A DNA stretch of 64,000 bases, taken from positions 1,436,001 to 1,500,000 of the forward strand of contig NC_070619.1 of NCBI RefSeq assembly GCF_027172205.1. Reading direction: 5' to 3'. Shown here piece by piece: positions 54,466 to 64,000 of this stretch. Position 1 is the stretch's first letter, and every line of letters begins with the position of its first letter. The notes under the pieces are model-generated. The model did no database searches and was not told where the DNA came from. It was given only the letters and a program-made list of their open reading frames with translations. The stretch is from Podarcis raffonei (taxonomy: Eukaryota > Chordata > Lepidosauria > Squamata > Lacertidae). Both the position numbers and the translations under genes were made by a program.

Positions 54466-56476
54466 CTGGTAGAAGCCCGTGGGGATGTGTGCAGGGGGAA
54501 GTTTCCTAAATTAGAACTAGATGGACTTGCTTTGGTATATTTCCAGCAGGACTTAGAAAACATCCATTCATTTACTTAAGTTTATAGATGGTGGTTTCTT
54601 TTTTTGCTATTTTCCCCTCTTCCTTTTAAAAAGACACCTGTCCTCATTTCAGAGGTTAGGGATCCGACAGCCTTTCAGAGGGACTCCTCTTGAGCTGGCT
54701 GCAGCACCCCTGCCCTGGGCGCAGCCTCCTCCTCCAAGCAGGAGCCGTCTCGGGGCTCTGAGTCAGATCCTCATGTGGAAACTTGTGAACGGCTGGGTGA
54801 TTAATGCTCCAAATAAAATGCACCCCTTCCTTTCCTGTCGAACGTTTGGGAGAGGCACTTCTGATCCCAGCAAGATGGGACAAGGCACATAAACAGCGCT
54901 CCCAGAGCAAGGCCCGCAATATGCCCACATCCCGTTCCAGCCCCCGCCAACCCAATTAAGACAATCTGCCTCGTGCCCAATAATTAGTTTCTAAAATGAG
55001 CCGCAAGGCAGGTTGAGGGTGCCCCTACTTGCCCTACTTTCTAAGGTGTCTTTAGCACCATTTGAATTTTGTCTTATTTGGCCATGGTGGTGGTAAAAGG
55101 ACAGGAAAGATGGAGCAGAAAAAGAAAACGGGTGATGATGTAGAGCATGGCCTTGTCCAAGCACTTGCCAAATCACACCTTCCTTAAAATAACTCACTTT
55201 ATCCACCAGTCTCTATGCTTTGAGAAATGAAGTTCAACAAACCCTTCTTGCATGCAGGAGTGTGCCTGCTCTCTCTCTGCACAAGTCCCTGTTCCAGCTT
55301 TGCCTCTTCCCAATCAGCCTCTGCTGAGAAAGGCAGGTGATTTTGCCCCGCTTCTGAATTCTACCACTTTGAGGGGGTTTTTTCCTAGTCAAGTGGTATG
55401 TAACTTTTACAAAATAAAATGGGTGGTGCTGGCTCATTCAGTCATTCCCAATGTAGACACACAGAGGAAGTACCTATCCTCCGAGGAGGCTGCCAATTGC
55501 CTCCCTGCATGAACCGCCACCACTCTGGCTTTCTCTTCTTCCAATCAGCCTCCACCACGGAGGCATGCAGTTCTGACATGTCTCTGCATCTGGGGTGACT
55601 GGATCTGTCACTTCTGATGCAGAGATGCACCAGAATCGATGCCTGCCGGGAGGAGGTTCCCGGCTGCACCCCTGCATGAGTGTCTGCTCTGGGTTTCTTC
55701 TATGCAGGATGGACTTCTCTTCTTCCTACACACTCAGGCGCAAGGAGTGGTTTCTGATTTTCATTTGGTTTGTGAGAGAGGAATAAGCACACCTTGGAAA
55801 CCATTTGAGAAGAAATGAATGTGTGATGGTGCAGAAATTTCCTAAAAGGAGGGTCACGTTTGGATGCAAACGGAGACAGCTCACCAAACAAACTACTTGA
55901 ACAAACGACTGCACGGCATCTGCCCTCCAAAAACAAGTGTGCTCCTGCTTGGGCTTTCTGCCACTATCCCCACACTGAGCAAGGCATGCCACCCTTTCCC
56001 AACTCTGGGCTGCTGTGCATGCTTTTAAGAAATGTGTTTTGTTGTCTGCTGCGAACCTTGTAGTTCCCTCTCTCTGGCATGCCGACACTTGTCTCCCATT
56101 TCTCACTTACCCTGTTCTGGGGGTGATCCTGGCAGCACTCACCAGCTGCATTCGCTATTAGGATGAGCAACGAGTGCCCTGGGACTCACATGCCCCCCCC
56201 CATGCGCCACTAAGTTTCCAACAACTGCGCTGACCAGCAGCAACAAAGAAAGGAATCCTGGCAAAGGAAGGGACAAGCAGTCACAGTTTTGCCCAATGGA
56301 CACAACGGCAGCCTAACGACATGGGAATCAAGCCGCCGAGTTAACATTAAAGAAAGGCAGCTTGGCATAAACTTTACTTTTTTATTTATTTTCCAGACCC
56401 TCTGAAAATGGGGGTCCTGGGCACACAATGGGACAGTTTGTGGGATTTCCATGGTGCGGACCCTCTGCCAAGGCCG
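54466..56476. other. between HOMER3 promoter region and semaphorin 3' end
   Basis: No recognised repeat in most of it; degenerate family pieces near 55480-55700. No exon recognised. The semaphorin 3' UTR should lie at its right end. No AATAAA (TTTATT on the plus strand) was searched for exhaustively; tttatttatt at about 56381-56390 is a candidate. Confidence 0.35.
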
Positions 56477-57261
56477 TCATGCTGCAAGGCCTTCTTCGTC
56501 AGTGAGCTGGACTTTGCTGACCAGGCAGTTTGAAGAACAGCAGGCTGACCTGCCTGCGGCGAGGCTGGTGGTCTGCTTTGCCTTTGTGCTGCATGCCTCT
56601 TGGGCTGAGCTTGCCAGCAGGGCTGATTCGCTGGCCGAGCCTGAGATGGGACAGGAGGCCAAGCTTCCCTGAATCAAGACTGTTTGTTCTGGCTCGGGAC
56701 TCGCTGCCCCAACGGCATCCACTGTTTCTGACCTCCTGCTCCACACACTTTTCCAGGGGAGAGAGAGGTGGCCCTGGTAAAGGTTCCAGGAGAGCAAGGA
56801 AAGGAAAAGCAGGGCAAAGGCTGCCCCCCAAAGCACCAATGTGAACGAGAGCCCTTGGACTCTCTGGGGTTGCTCCAGCCTTGCCGGGTCCTCCGTCTGG
56901 AGAGACGCCAAGGGCTGCAACTTTGGAGCTGCAGAGACGGCACACTTCCGATTTGAAGGCTCGCCCTCGGGAGCCACAGCGAAGCTGCTCTCTTGCTGGA
57001 GGTAAAGGAAATAGGTGGACATGGAGATGCGGAATTCTCTTCCGTTGGATGTCTCAACAGACTGGCACTCGTAAAGCCCGGTGTCAGAAGCCGTCATGTT
57101 AAACACGACCAGTCCCCTGGCGTGGAAGAGATACTTGGGCTCTTCGTCCTGCAGGCTGCTGCCATTGAATGTCCAGACAGACGTGGCCAGGCTGGACAGA
57201 GAGCTGCAGCTGAGATGTGGGCTGCTACCCAGGGGGACAGGGAGCCTCCTGACGTTCTTAG
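56477..57261 (-). CDS. semaphorin last exon: Ig domain, TM helix, cytoplasmic tail
   Basis: Acceptor tttctcag; two bases complete a codon and the frame then runs 260 codons to TGA at 56477-56479. The Ig domain has both core cysteines and the core tryptophan; N-glycosylation sites NGS and NMT are visible. A juxtamembrane stretch, one hydrophobic helix followed by [12 protein letters not shown], and a Ser/Glu-rich tail ending DEEGLAA follow. Confidence 0.92.
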
Positions 57262-60200
57262 CTGAGAAAGGAAAGAAGCCAGGGGTGGTTACCCTTCTGC
57301 TACACTCACCTCCTTCCATCATTTCAAAGACCTTGCCAACCTCCTCCTACAGCCCTTGCACTCTTTTGCTTCTTATTATGATCATTTTTAGTAGGAGTAG
57401 TACCCCACTCCAACTAACTGGTTGCCCCAGCCACTCTGGGAGGCTTCCAGCATATATAAAACATTAAACATTAAAAAATTCCCTATACAGGGCTGCCTTC
57501 AGATATCTTCAAAAGGTTGTATAGTTACTTATCTCCTTGACATCTGATGGGAGGGCATTCCACAGGGCGGGTGCCAACGTCAAGAAGGCCCTCTGCCTGA
57601 TTCCCTGTAACCTCACTTCTCGCAGTGGGGGAACTGCCAGAAGGCCCTCGGAGCTGGACCTCAGTGTCTGGGCCAAGGCTGTTTAGGGCTCTGAAGGTCA
57701 GCACCAACACTTTGAATTGTGCTCGGAAACATACTGGGAGCCAATGTAGGTCTTTCAGGACTGGTGTTATATGGTCCCAACAGCCACTCCCAGTCACCAG
57801 TCTAGCTGCCACCTTCCGGATTAGTTGTAGTTTTCCAGTCACCGTTAGGTAACTTTAAGCTTCTAGTCCTTCTGTTTTTTAAAAAGCCCTCTATGCCCTT
57901 GAGCACAAACCCTGTCAACAGTTGCAAGGGCCCCCACCACCACCTGAGGTGCAGAGGGCGGAAATGTGGGACAGTTTTTTTTGGTAGCAGTACCCAGAGC
58001 TGGCTAACCCCACCCCTTTTGAACATTTAGAATCATGGAATTGTAGAGCTGGAAAGGACCACAAGGGCCATCTAGTCCCACCTCCTGCAATGCAGGAATC
58101 TTTCGCCCAACGTGTGGATCGAACCCACAACCCTGAGATTAATAGTCTCATGTACTACCAACCGAGCTATCCCAGGTCAAAAATGAGTCAGCAAATCACC
58201 TGTTAAATAGGTGGATATTTCATAGAATCATAGAGTTGGAAGGTACCCTGTGGATCATCTAGTCCAAGACCTTGCAATGTTGGAATATGCAGCTGTCCCA
58301 TGTGGGGACTGAACCTGCAACCTTGGCGTTGTCAGCACCGCACTCTAACCAACTGAGCTCTCTGGGCTGAGCTGGATATAAATAAATCTTATTTAGGGCA
58401 ATAGTATTTCGAAGCACATTTAATCTATGCTCGCACCTGTTTCATCAGGGTGCTCTTAGACCTGATTTGACTTGGGTTGTGCTGCTGATGTTCTTTTCCT
58501 GCCATTTGTGGCTGCTTTGTTAGTTTACAAGCACTTGAGGGTTTTAGGGTGGTAGCTAGCAGCTCTGAGGTCCCGGTTTGTGATGGAAGGGTGGGAGATG
58601 GATGTTATAAAGCAATAAATGACATTCTGGCGATGGCATGCCATGGTGGCCTAGGTGTGTTTGTGATCCTGAGATTGATACAGCCAACGTGAGCGTTGTC
58701 CCTTTGACCCCTATAGGAAAGAGTTTTCCATTTGCGTAGTGGCTCTCAGAGAAAGAGAAGAGATTCTTGCTGTTTCCCCCTCCTCGCATCTTTGGAAGCG
58801 CTGCTTAACATGTGCTGCACGGAGGGTTGGGGCTCCTGAAATTTTAATGCGCTTTCTGCTCTTTAATATTTGCCGTCTTGTACGAGATGCGCTCAGCGGC
58901 AACGGCACCGACAATCTCTGCTGCAAGCCGCCGTTGCTGGTCCGGCTGACATTCACTCCCCAGCACCCGGGAATTCCCTGGGTTCAGCCCAGGGCTAAAA
59001 ATTAAAGGCGGCAGCTTTCGAGAGAATGGCTACAAAAGGAAAAAGCGAACATGCCTTCAGTCCCATTCTCTAGAGCCAGGAGGGGGTTCATGCTAACAAA
59101 AGAAGGGGGGAATCTGTGCCTGTGGGAGCAAAGGCAAGCTTTTTTAAAACCAAACACAATTCTTTCATGCAGTGCCTCTGAGAAAAATCAGAAGTCGCCA
59201 TGCAGCAGATTCAAAGGGAGAGGCACGCAATTAACCAAAGAGGCAGCAACTGTGATCCTAGGTTCAAATCAGACTCTGGGGGCACAGTAATGATTTGCCC
59301 TTAAGCAAATCATTGGTTAGAGTGAGATGCTGATAATGCCAAGGTTGCAGGTTCGATCCCCGTAAGGGACAACTGCATATTCCTGTACTGCAGAGGGTAG
59401 GATCAGGGTTCCTCCCAACTCTATGAATCTATGATTCAAGATCATGTAGTTGTTTGCAAAAGGGACACGGGTGGCGCTGTCAGTTAAACCACAGAGCCTA
59501 GGACTTGCCGATCAGAAGGTTGGCAGTTCGAATCCCCACGACGGGGTGAGCTCCCGTTGCTCGGTCCCTGCTCCTGCCAACTTAGCAGTTCGAAAGCACG
59601 TCAAAGTGCAAGTAGATCAATAGGTACCACTCCAGCGGGAAGGTAACGGCATTTCCGTGCGCTGCTCTGGTTTGCCAGAAGCGGCTTAGTCCTGCTGGCC
59701 ACATGATCCGGAAGCTGTACGCCGGCTCCCTCGGCCAGCAAAGCGAGATGAGCGCCGCAACCCCAGAGTCGTCCGTGACTAGACCTAATGGTCAGGGGTC
59801 CCTTTACCTTTAGTTGTTTGCAATGTAGACAGAATGCCTCCAGGCTGCATGGAGGGCTGAGAGGCCTGAGAGGGTAGGGGGAACTGGATGGCACAGCGTC
59901 CACTAGTGGCAAATCAGGAAAATGCATTCATGGCCTCTGATGCCAAAAGTGCATTTCGTGTGCACGTGAGAAGTGTCTGCAGGCTTGCGAGGGCATGTGT
60001 GTCTGTCTGGGTGGAGGACAGCAGCATTACCGTTAACATGGAGAAAGCAACAGGCTCTTTGGAAAGGAGGTGCAGGGCTCCTGGCCACCCGCCTGCCTGC
60101 GACATCACTGTTGCCAGGCAAAGTCAAGTTCCGAAGGGCAGTTCCAGATTACCAAATAGGCAGAATAAGCACCGACCTGTGGGCCCCACACATATTAGGG

Positions 60201-63200
60201 GCCCCATGACAATGGATCAAAATAATATTGATTTGATCTTGAAAGAAAATTACAACCAAGCCTTCTTAGTTCACTGTTATCCCACTAGAGGGGGGGTGGA
60301 GACTGCCTAGGGGCCTCCACAGGGTTTAATCCAGCACTGCCAAAGGGGTTCTATGGTACTGACATGGCTGGAGCTCTGGACAGGAAACAGAGGCTGCAAA
60401 GGATCCCTTGCAATGAAGCCTGGCAGGCATTCTCAGCTGGGATCAGTAACTGCTGGGTCACATCAAGGTCAGAGGATTCCTGGGCTTACTTGGGGCCTTT
60501 TAAGCCACAGCCTGCTGCCCAACAGGTTGGCATTTTTCTCTCTTCGATACCCTGAGGATTTCTCTTTCTTTATTTCTTTCTTTCACAAAATAAAAAGATA
60601 AAAACACTAGCTGCAGCCTTGTCCTGAAGAGCGACCTTTTCACACTGGCTGCTCACATCTGACTTGTCTCTCAAGCTCTGTGACTGACAGGCACCTCTGT
60701 TTTGTGGCTCCCCTGCCCAACTCCCATGACCTTTAAAATCTCAACCCCTGGCAGCCTCCCCGCTGCCTGGATGGGTGCCTGGACTCCCTTCCCCATTGGG
60801 TGTGCAGCCTCCATCTCCCAGCCCTTTTCCTGCAGATCCTGCACAAGCACAGGAATGTTTTAATTGTATATTTGACATCTGCATCGCAGGGGGTTGGACT
60901 AGATGGCCCTCGGGGTCCCACCCAGCTCTACAATTCTATGATTTTATGAGTCATGGGTGGTGGGGGGGGAAGAGACAAATGTCATAATAAGACTGAATGT
61001 GAGAGGTGCTCCTCCAGATAACTTGCTTATCCAGAAGTTGCATGATGTCTGTTCTTCAGACAGCATTTGTCCTTATTTCTTTGCAGGGGAGGTTATATGT
61101 CTTTCCATCATTTGACAGCTTATCTCACACTTTTCAGCACATCTCCTGATCACAAAAAGTGGGCAACGTCTGAAAGTGGGTGGGTGGCCATGTGGCCAAA
61201 CTGCTGCCCCAACGGGAAACCAGGAGGCAGGATTCGAGCACCACAGTCCTTTCTCCCCTCCTGCGGTTTACAGCAAAAACCAGGTTCCCGCAAAGGGAAG
61301 CCCACAAAGAGGAGGTGACAGCAGTGGCCTTCTCCCACTCTTGTTCGCCACTCTTCTAAGGTGGACTGGCTCTGTCCATGGAGGATCCATTTAGAAATCA
61401 TAAGAGCCCTTCAGCAGCTGAGTCAGGCCAGCCTTGTCTAGTCCAGCCTCCTGTCTGCATAGTGGCCACGCGGCTGCCCCAAACAGAAGCCCACAGGCAA
61501 GAGCAGAGCTCCTCTACCCTCCTGTGGTTTCCATCAACTGAGATCTTTTGTTTTCTTTAATGATTCTTTAGCTGGACCACTGAGGTGGAGACGCTTCTTC
61601 AGCTATACAGGGTTGAGGCCATTTAGGGCTTTAATGATCAGCACCAATAATCTGAATCATGCTGGGAAACACATTGGGAGTCAGTGAAGGTCTTTTAGGA
61701 CTGGAGTTATATGGTCCTGGCGGCCGCTCCCAGTCACCACTCTGGCAGCCACATTCTGGATTAGTTGCAGTTTCCAGGTCACCTTCAAAGGTAACCCTAC
61801 ATAGAGCACATTGTAGCAGTCCAAGCGGGAGATAACCAGAGCATGCACCACTCTGGCGAGACAGGGAGCAGGCAGGCAGGTCTCAGGCATGGGTAGGCAA
61901 ACTAAGGCCCGGGGGCCGGATCTGGCCCAATTGCCTTCTAAATCCGGCACATGGACTGTCTGGGAATCAGTGTGTTTTTACATGAGTAGAATGTGTCCTT
62001 TTATTTAAAACCCATCTCTGGGTTATTTGTGGGGCATCGGAATTCGTTCATTCCCCCCCCAAAAAAAATACAGTCCAGCCCCCCCACAAGGTCTGAGGGA
62101 CAGTGGACCAGCCCCCTGCTGAAAAAGTTTGCTGACCTCAGACTCTCAGCCGGCGCACCAGATGGAGCAGTTGCTCTGGACACAGTATACCTTCTGTAAC
62201 TTGGCATCCTATGGATCATTATGGCGCCAGCTTTAGAAAGGTAAAATTTACATGTGTTTCTCTACCCAGTTTAACCTCTGGCCCTGAGCCCCACTTGTGA
62301 ACTGGCTAACCACACCCAGGCAGAGCACTTGCTTACAGACCCTATGATCTCCAGAAAATAATAATAACAATAATAAATATATACATATGAAAAAAACATT
62401 CCCCTACCCACTTCAGGGCACCTGGAGGCATCACCATTCCTGACACTCTGAATCAGATCCCTGCAGGGAGGAAGAGGCAAATTAACATGAATACTTCATG
62501 CAGGCATGAAAAAGCATTTGGCGTTGCGCAACCACTTCTCTCAGAAAACATCCTCGCCTGGCCTTGAAATTCACAGAATCATGGCTGAGGGGCTTGGAGC
62601 CAACAGGGACTCTCCTGTGAAGAGAGAGCAGAGAACAATGTGCTTCGGTGGCGCACGCTGAAGTATGGCTGAGAGTGCGTGGGTTTCAAAGCCTCACCTT
62701 GAGCGTTTATTCTCCGCACAGGCAGGGCTGGAGCCTGGTAGGTGGGAAGCACACTGTGCCAGACCAGTTCAGTCTCTGGTAACAGACACGAGAAGCTTTT
62801 CCCCAGCCCCAGATGGAGATGCCGGTGATGGAACGTGAGATCTTCTGGACATGAAGGGCTCTGTCACTGAACTATGGTCCTCCCCCTCAAAATAAACTAA
62901 AATCCTAATCCTCATGGTTCTGAGGAAAGGTTCTGATTCACAGGGGTACAGAGGGGAGCTTCTACTGAGTCAGACCACTCTTCCTTCCTTTACAGATAAA
63001 TTTAAGATTCTAGTCCTCATGGTCTTGAACAAAGAGCTAAGTTTTCCACGGAAAACCACAAAGCTGCCTCGTGTCAAGTCATATCGCTGGTTCATCTAGC
63101 TCACGATTGTCTCCAGAGTTTCCCAAACTTGGGTCTCCAGCTGTTGTTGGACTACAACTCCCACCATCCCTAACTATCAGGTCAAGTGGTCAGTGATGAT

Positions 63201-63859
63201 TGGCATTGTAGTCCAAAAACAGCTGGGAGTTTGGGCAATACTGGTCTTGCCTGGAGATGCAGAGGACCTTCTGCATGCTCCAGCCCTTAAAGTTAAAGTC
63301 CTCCTGGCTTTGGCTTAAGAGCTTATTGAAACAGAAGCACAGAAAGGTGCCTTACACCAAGAGAGTCCATCTGCCCCAGAAGTAGCTCTCCAGGGTGTCA
63401 GATGGGGTTTTCCCCCAGCCCTGTGTAGAGACGCTGGGGTGGATCCTGGCCCTTCTGCATGCCACACTAAACAAAGGGAGGTGGGAGCAGTAGTGAGCAG
63501 AAGAATAATGTGTGTTCGTTTCAGTTACAGGCACGGAGGTCGCCTAGAGGGCTCAGAGTGAAATGAGAGGCAGTGATGTTAAGTGAATGGTAAATAATGC
63601 ACGGCGTAGCTTTCAACCCCTCTCAAATGCTGCATAAATGCTAATAGCTATTGTTATTATGTATCCCACAGGGCAGGGGTTGTGCTACTCACCGCAAACC
63701 CCCAGACCGGTTCGCCATGGGGATGCAGGCGCCAAGAGGCCGTGACCAGGCACAGTAAGGATCCCTGGCTAAGACGCAGTCGAGGCAGAACTTGTACCGG
63801 CTGCAGGTGGCCACGGGGAGCTGCACCAGCCGGGAGGCAGACCCAGCATACAGCAGGCC
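56477..63859 (-). CDS. class 4 semaphorin, 3' part (sema end, PSI, Ig, TM, cytoplasmic tail)
   Basis: Two exons are clear, 63859-63693 and 57261-56477. The first encodes the last sema strand ([19 protein letters not shown]) and a PSI domain ([20 protein letters not shown]). The second encodes an Ig domain ([20 protein letters not shown]), one transmembrane helix ([18 protein letters not shown]) and a cytoplasmic tail of about 100 residues. That order is specific to class 4 (Ig plus membrane anchor, no thrombospondin repeats). Such proteins are plexin ligands in guidance and immune signalling. The tail has no PDZ-binding end of the 4B/4C/4F kind. It could be SEMA4E-like, a paralogue known from fish and lost in mammals, but the subfamily cannot be settled here. 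A short exon between the two, which class 4 genes usually have, was not found. The phases (two bases left over, one base expected) require it to be 2 modulo 3 long. Upstream exons lie past position 64000. Confidence 0.88.
57393..57845 (-). mobile_element. L2-like LINE 3' end, antisense, in semaphorin intron
   Basis: On the minus strand it encodes [20 protein letters not shown] and [16 protein letters not shown], the RT C-terminal region. Confidence 0.85.
58028..58175 (-). repeat. tRNA-SINE with CR1-type tail, antisense
   Basis: agaatcatggaattgtagag to gtggatcgaacccacaaccc. Confidence 0.85.
58219..58365 (-). repeat. tRNA-SINE with CR1-type tail, antisense
   Basis: catagaatcatagagttgga to ggggactgaacctgcaacct and ctctaaccaactgagctc. 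Confidence 0.85.
58366..59305. other. semaphorin intron, unique sequence
   Basis: 58690-59020 is repeat-free with AT-rich words next to CpG-containing GC-rich words. Candidate conserved non-coding element. The missing small semaphorin exon was sought here and not found. Confidence 0.35.
59310..59435 (+). repeat. tRNA-SINE with CR1-type tail
   Basis: ttggttagagtgagatgctg, B-box ggttcgatccccgtaa, tail tctatgaatctatgattc. Confidence 0.8.
59460..59810 (+). repeat. Sauria-type SINE, full length, perfect 13-bp TSD
   Basis: tagttgtttgcaa at 59447-59459 and 59811-59823. Head gggtggcgctgtcagttaaa, B-box gcagttcgaatccccac, Bov-B-like tail ccagagtcgtccgtgac and tccctttacctt. Confidence 0.93.
59824..60875. 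other. semaphorin intron, no recognised repeat
   Basis: No exon or repeat recognised. Confidence 0.4.
60880..60950 (+). repeat. CR1 3' tail
   Basis: gggggttggactagatggcc and tctacaattctatgatttta. Confidence 0.7.
61225..61545 (-). repeat. unassigned LINE/SINE family, two antisense pieces
   Basis: ctcctgcggtttacagcaaa and tcataagagcccttcagcag, gccagccttgtctagtccag. Confidence 0.55.
61575..61860 (-). mobile_element. L2-like LINE fragment, antisense
   Basis: tatacagggttgaggccatt, tcaccactctggcagccaca; minus strand encodes [16 protein letters not shown]. Confidence 0.75.
61888..62140. mobile_element. hAT-type element related to 4426-4789
   Basis: Ends catgggtaggcaaactaagg and aaaagtttgctgacctc form inverted repeats. 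The TSD is not clean. Confidence 0.6.
62141..63110. other. semaphorin intron, mostly unrecognised
   Basis: A degenerate antisense SINE near 62760-62880 (gtcactgaactatggtcctc). Confidence 0.35.
63114..63243. mobile_element. foldback MITE of ctacaactccca type
   Basis: cagagtttcccaaactt against gagtttgggcaatactg, with ttggactacaactcccacca mirrored by cattgtagtcca. Confidence 0.65.
63335..63480 (-). repeat. tRNA-headed SINE tail, antisense
   Basis: aggtgccttacaccaagaga, gctctccagggtgtcagatg. Confidence 0.5.
63693..63859 (-). CDS. semaphorin exon: end of sema domain and PSI
   Basis: Acceptor ctttccag, donor gtgagt. 55 codons plus two bases, with the PSI cysteine pattern C-x5-C-x2-C-x8-C and the hallmark LARDPYCAW. 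Confidence 0.92.
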
Positions 63860-63888
63860 CTGGAAAGGGAGCACCAAGCAGACAAGAC

Positions 63889-64000
63889 TGCGGTGTAGCT
63901 CAGCTGGCATGGAGCATGAGAGCCTTAATCTCAGGGCCATGTTGGGCATGTTGCAGGGGGCTGGGCAAATGACCCTTGTGGTCCCTTCCAACTCTGATTC
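63889..64000 (+). repeat. tRNA-SINE with CR1-type tail (runs off the window)
   Basis: gcggtgtagctcagctggca, then ggtcccttccaactctgatt. It starts 29 bases upstream of the semaphorin PSI exon's acceptor (minus strand). Confidence 0.75.

Noticed and set aside
56499-57057. Other open frames overlapping the semaphorin last exon
   Set aside because: Shadows of the real frame; only the frame ending at 56477 shows the Ig, transmembrane and acceptor signals.
62696-62745. Small semaphorin exon ending at a gtgagg donor
   Set aside because: Either acceptor choice gives the wrong length modulo 3, and the 37-base form meets an in-frame stop.

Overview
This is a 64 kb piece of a vertebrate nuclear genome, most probably from a squamate reptile (lizard). 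Two things point there. The coding exons are short and intron-separated and match vertebrate DDX49, HOMER3 and a class 4 semaphorin. The repeats are the squamate mix: tRNA-headed SINEs of the Sauria type with an (ACCTTT) tail, a Bov-B LINE 3' end, many CR1 and L2-like LINE ends, 5'-truncated L1-like copies, and several hAT and pogo/Tigger-like miniature DNA transposons. The species cannot be fixed from the window alone.

Layout. Positions 786-5172 (+) hold the last seven coding exons of DDX49, a DEAD-box RNA helicase; its 5' exons lie to the left of the window. Positions 5400-21500 are intergenic, mostly repeats plus some unrecognised sequence. Positions 21523-35065 (-) hold eight coding exons of HOMER3, a postsynaptic scaffold, in the order EVH1 domain then coiled coil; the tiny first coding exon was not found. 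DDX49 and HOMER3 converge tail to tail, as in human 19p13.11. Positions 35066-56476 hold the presumed HOMER3 5' intron and promoter region with dense repeats and a CpG-rich patch near 52.5-53.3 kb. Positions 56477-63859 (-) hold the 3' part of a class 4 semaphorin gene: an exon carrying the end of the sema domain and the PSI domain, and a last exon with an Ig domain, a transmembrane segment and a cytoplasmic tail. Its 5' exons lie beyond position 64000.

The three genes do not form a functional unit: one is an RNA helicase, one a synaptic scaffold, one a guidance-type membrane protein. The DDX49-HOMER3 pair is conserved synteny; a semaphorin beside HOMER3 is not the human arrangement as far as I know.

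The most interesting material is in the repeats. Several insertions can be dated relative to each other because their target site duplications (TSDs) are still readable: a SINE inside an L2 tail, a hAT inside a CR1, and an L1-like copy inside another repeat. Two LINE insertions touch DDX49 processing signals: one supplies the only AATAAA close after the stop codon, and one reaches to within about 25 bases of a 3' splice site. Three copies of what looks like a chimeric retroposon share one junction between an unassigned unit and an L2 3' end. I saw no CRISPR array, prokaryotic genes or clear endogenous retrovirus.
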